7,098 bases of DNA from Betaproteobacteria bacterium (GTDB lineage Bacteria; Pseudomonadota; Gammaproteobacteria; Burkholderiales; Casimicrobiaceae): assembly GCA_005883655.1 (NCBI GenBank), contig VBDA01000306.1, positions 1 through 7,098 of the forward strand, written 5' to 3'. Shown here piece after piece: positions 5,337-7,098 of the stretch. Position 1 is the stretch's first letter. Every line of letters begins with the position of its first letter. Below the pieces are notes generated by a model, which saw only the letters and a list, made by a program, of their open reading frames with translations, made no database searches and was not told the origin of the DNA. Made by a program: the position numbers and the translations under genes.

Positions 5337-5987
5337 TTGGCGCTGACCCTTTATTACGGCTCGGGTTCGCCCTATGCCTGGCGTGTACAACTGGCGCTGG
5401 AGCACAAGGCGCTGCCCTACGAGCTCAAGGTGCTGTCGTTTTCGGCGGGAGATACCCGCAAGCCGGAATTCCTGGCGCTCAATCCGCGACATCAGGTTCC
5501 GGTGCTGGTCGATGGCAACTTTAAGCTCTACGAGTCCAACGCGATCGTGGAATATATCGACGAGGCTTATCCCGGACGTGGAGCGCCGCTCTTCCCGGGC
5601 GACCCAAAGACGCGTGCCCTCATCCGGCGCGTGATTCTGGAAGTCGACAACTATTACAGCCCGGCGTCCGACAAGCTGATCGAGCAGGCGTGGTGGAAGA
5701 AGCCCGAGGAGCGAGACGCGAAGGTGATCGCCGAATCGCGCAAGGAGGTCGTCGGCGAGCTGGGCAATTTCGGGAGCGCGATGGTCGGCGATTATCTCGC
5801 CGGACCGCTGTCGGCTGCGGATTTTGCGTTCTATCCGATGGTCGCATTTCTCAGACGCGCGCAGATCAAGCTGACGGACCTCGATGCCGACGCGATGCTG
5901 CCGCCGGCGATCGCGGCGTGGAAAGCGCGAATCGAAGCGCTGCCGTTTTTCGACAAGACCATTCCGCCGCATTGGAAGGCGTCGTAG
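5337..5987 (+). CDS. Glutathione S-transferase family protein
   Basis: A 216-residue protein with the two-domain glutathione S-transferase fold. The N-terminal thioredoxin-like domain (1-80) opens with LTLYYGSGSPYAWRVQLALE, where S9, S11 or Y13 could be the catalytic hydroxyl. It has the cis-proline P55 in HQVPVLVDG and the E66-S67 pair that binds the glutathione gamma-glutamyl group. The helical C-terminal domain (about 90-210) has the N-capping box S159-x-x-D162. The substrate is unknown; it probably conjugates or reduces an electrophile in the cytoplasm. The start is TTG at 5337, the only start that keeps the first beta strand, with GGAG six bases upstream lying inside the end of the phaM-like gene. 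The gap between the genes is one base, so coupled translation is likely. Confidence 0.9.
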   Translation: MALTLYYGSGSPYAWRVQLALEHKALPYELKVLSFSAGDTRKPEFLALNPRHQVPVLVDGNFKLYESNAIVEYIDEAYPGRGAPLFPGDPKTRALIRRVILEVDNYYSPASDKLIEQAWWKKPEERDAKVIAESRKEVVGELGNFGSAMVGDYLAGPLSAADFAFYPMVAFLRRAQIKLTDLDADAMLPPAIAAWKARIEALPFFDKTIPPHWKAS

Positions 5988-6028
5988 CGCGATTGGCCTG
6001 GATGATCGAGATCAAGCGGCGCGGCACC

Positions 6029-6033
6029 AGGAA
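6029..6033 (+). promoter_or_regulatory. Ribosome binding site of the YbhB-like gene
   Basis: AGGAA lies six bases before ATG 6040. It supports this start over a possible one at 5884 inside the preceding gene. Confidence 0.6.
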
Positions 6034-6039
6034 CTCACC

Positions 6040-6669
6040 ATGCGTTTGATGACCACCGCTTTTGCCGATGGGCAGCGCATGCCCGGCGACTTCGCATTTT
6101 GCGTCGCCGACCCCGGCACGCATGTCAAGCTATCGGCGAATCTCAATCCCGATTTCGCGTGGAGCGACTTGCCGCCGGAAACAAAATCGCTGGTGATAAT
6201 CTGCCACGATCCCGACGTGCCTTCCCGTGGCGACGATGTCAACCGTGAAGGCCGCTCGGTGTCCGCATCGTTGCCGCGCGTCGATTTTTTCCACTGGGTG
6301 CTGGTTGACCTGCCGCCGAACACATTTCCCATTGCGCGCGGTGAGTTTTCCAAGGGCATCACGCCGCGCGGCAAGGGAGGGCCCGCTGCGCCGCGCGGCG
6401 CCCGCCAGGGCCTCAATGACTATACGGGCTGGTTCGCCGCCGACAAGGATATGAGCGGCAATTATTTCGGCTACGACGGGCCATGTCCGCCGTGGAACGA
6501 CGAGCTAATCCATCACTACGTATTCACGCTGTATGCGGTCGAAGTGCCGCGCCTCGCGGTCACCGGCAACTTCACTGGCGCCGACGCACTGGTAGCCCTC
6601 GCCGGCCGCGTGCTGGCGCAAGCGTCGCTGACCGGCGTCTATACCCTCAATCCGGCGGTGAAGATCTAG
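6040..6669 (+). CDS. YbhB/YbcL family Raf kinase inhibitor-like protein (PEBP)
   Basis: A 209-residue member of the phosphatidylethanolamine-binding protein family. The ligand-pocket motifs are visible: DPDVP at 57-61, FFHWVLVDLP with H85-W86, and GYDGPCPP at 144-151 followed by HHYVFTLYAV. The bacterial members have no firmly established role; they are cytoplasmic or periplasmic small-anion or lipid-binding proteins, and no signal peptide is seen here, so it is probably cytoplasmic. I start it at ATG 6040 with AGGAA six bases before. A longer frame starting at 5884 would overlap the transferase gene and adds no family sequence. The gene follows the transferase by 52 bp on the same strand and may be cotranscribed. 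Its 3' end overlaps the convergent peptidase gene by 23 bp. Confidence 0.9.
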   Translation: MRLMTTAFADGQRMPGDFAFCVADPGTHVKLSANLNPDFAWSDLPPETKSLVIICHDPDVPSRGDDVNREGRSVSASLPRVDFFHWVLVDLPPNTFPIARGEFSKGITPRGKGGPAAPRGARQGLNDYTGWFAADKDMSGNYFGYDGPCPPWNDELIHHYVFTLYAVEVPRLAVTGNFTGADALVALAGRVLAQASLTGVYTLNPAVKI

Positions 6670-7098
6670 AGCGCTCGCCCAGCCACGCAATTCGACGTGC
6701 CCGCGCGTCCGGGTCGGCATCATCGGCAAGCGCGAGCCAGCACGTGTCGCGTGGCGCATCCTCCAGCTCCACCGAGAATTTCATGAGCTCGTCGCGTCGG
6801 AAAGCCTGCACGCTTATCACTTCATCCGCACGTCCGAATTTCAGGGTCCGCTCGAGGCTTTCGGCGGTGGCGCGAATACCGTCGATTGCAACCAAGGTGT
6901 CTCCCGCCGCGAGGCCGGCACGTTCCGCGGGGCCATCGGTCAGCACATGCTTGAGACGCGGCTCCGCGCCAGCAGCCAGGATCGCCCCCAACCAGGTGCG
7001 CGAGGTCTTGCTCTTGCCAGGCAACCCGCCTTTATCTTTCGCGCCCTCGCTCGCCCGCACCATCACATCGACTCCGAACGGCGCGAGCAAATCGACAA
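6647..7098 (-). CDS. M61 glycyl aminopeptidase-type protein, C-terminal part (partial)
   Basis: The last 150 or so residues of a larger protein whose frame runs open through the right window edge; the TTG at 7090 is an internal codon, not a start. The visible part has the FGVDV segment and the linker to a PDZ domain, which starts at WLGAIL, continues with the typical DGPAERAGLAAGDTLVAIDG and ends near KFSVEL. A divergent tail rich in Asp and Arg follows. A C-terminal PDZ domain after a catalytic HExxH domain is the layout of M61 (glycyl aminopeptidase) proteins, and the sequence resembles their ends. The catalytic domain lies outside the window, so activity cannot be judged. Other PDZ proteases are less likely alternatives. 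The stop codon lies inside the convergent YbhB-like gene, with 23 bp shared and no hairpin terminator between them. Confidence 0.75.
   Translation of the reverse strand, partial: VDLLAPFGVDVMVRASEGAKDKGGLPGKSKTSRTWLGAILAAGAEPRLKHVLTDGPAERAGLAAGDTLVAIDGIRATAESLERTLKFGRADEVISVQAFRRDELMKFSVELEDAPRDTCWLALADDADPDARARRIAWLGERSRSSPPD

Overview
This is a GC-rich window with tightly packed genes, most likely from the chromosome of a betaproteobacterium. The lineage call rests on gene content: a PhaM-type polyhydroxybutyrate (PHB) granule protein, a PP0621-type small membrane protein next to PilS/PilR, and a PHA-linked cluster beside a FAD-linked oxidase. This combination is familiar from Burkholderiales and relatives. 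I see no insertion sequences, phage genes, CRISPR repeats, tRNA or rRNA. It reads as ordinary core chromosome.

Bases 1-254 hold no gene I can support. They contain two inverted repeats, a 12-base perfect palindrome and a TTGACA on the minus strand that could belong to a promoter reading left out of the window. From 255 to 4919 four minus-strand genes follow each other as one probable operon, in transcription order: a FAD-linked D-2-hydroxyacid dehydrogenase (D-2-hydroxyglutarate dehydrogenase-like), a 78-residue membrane protein with a four-cysteine tail (PP0621 family), the sensor kinase PilS and the sigma-54 response regulator PilR. The gaps are 46 bp, a 4-bp ATGA overlap, and 30 bp.

A 59-bp divergent gap (4920-4978) separates this operon from a plus-strand group: a short PhaM-like protein, a glutathione S-transferase that starts on TTG one base after the PhaM stop codon, and a YbhB/YbcL (PEBP) family protein. 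At the right edge the C-terminal PDZ part of an M61-type peptidase enters from outside on the minus strand, and its 3' end overlaps the YbhB gene by 23 bp.

Functionally, PilS senses a signal at the inner membrane, classically the pool of unassembled pilin, and phosphorylates PilR, which drives sigma-54 promoters such as that of the major pilin. No pilin gene or convincing sigma-54 promoter lies here, so the targets are elsewhere. The rightward group belongs to storage-granule and general metabolism. I do not find a clearly new biological system. The most notable points are an apparently leaderless start of the dehydrogenase gene, a PhaM lacking most of its usual basic DNA-binding tail, pilS and pilR lying in one frame separated by a single stop codon, and a structured left intergenic region.
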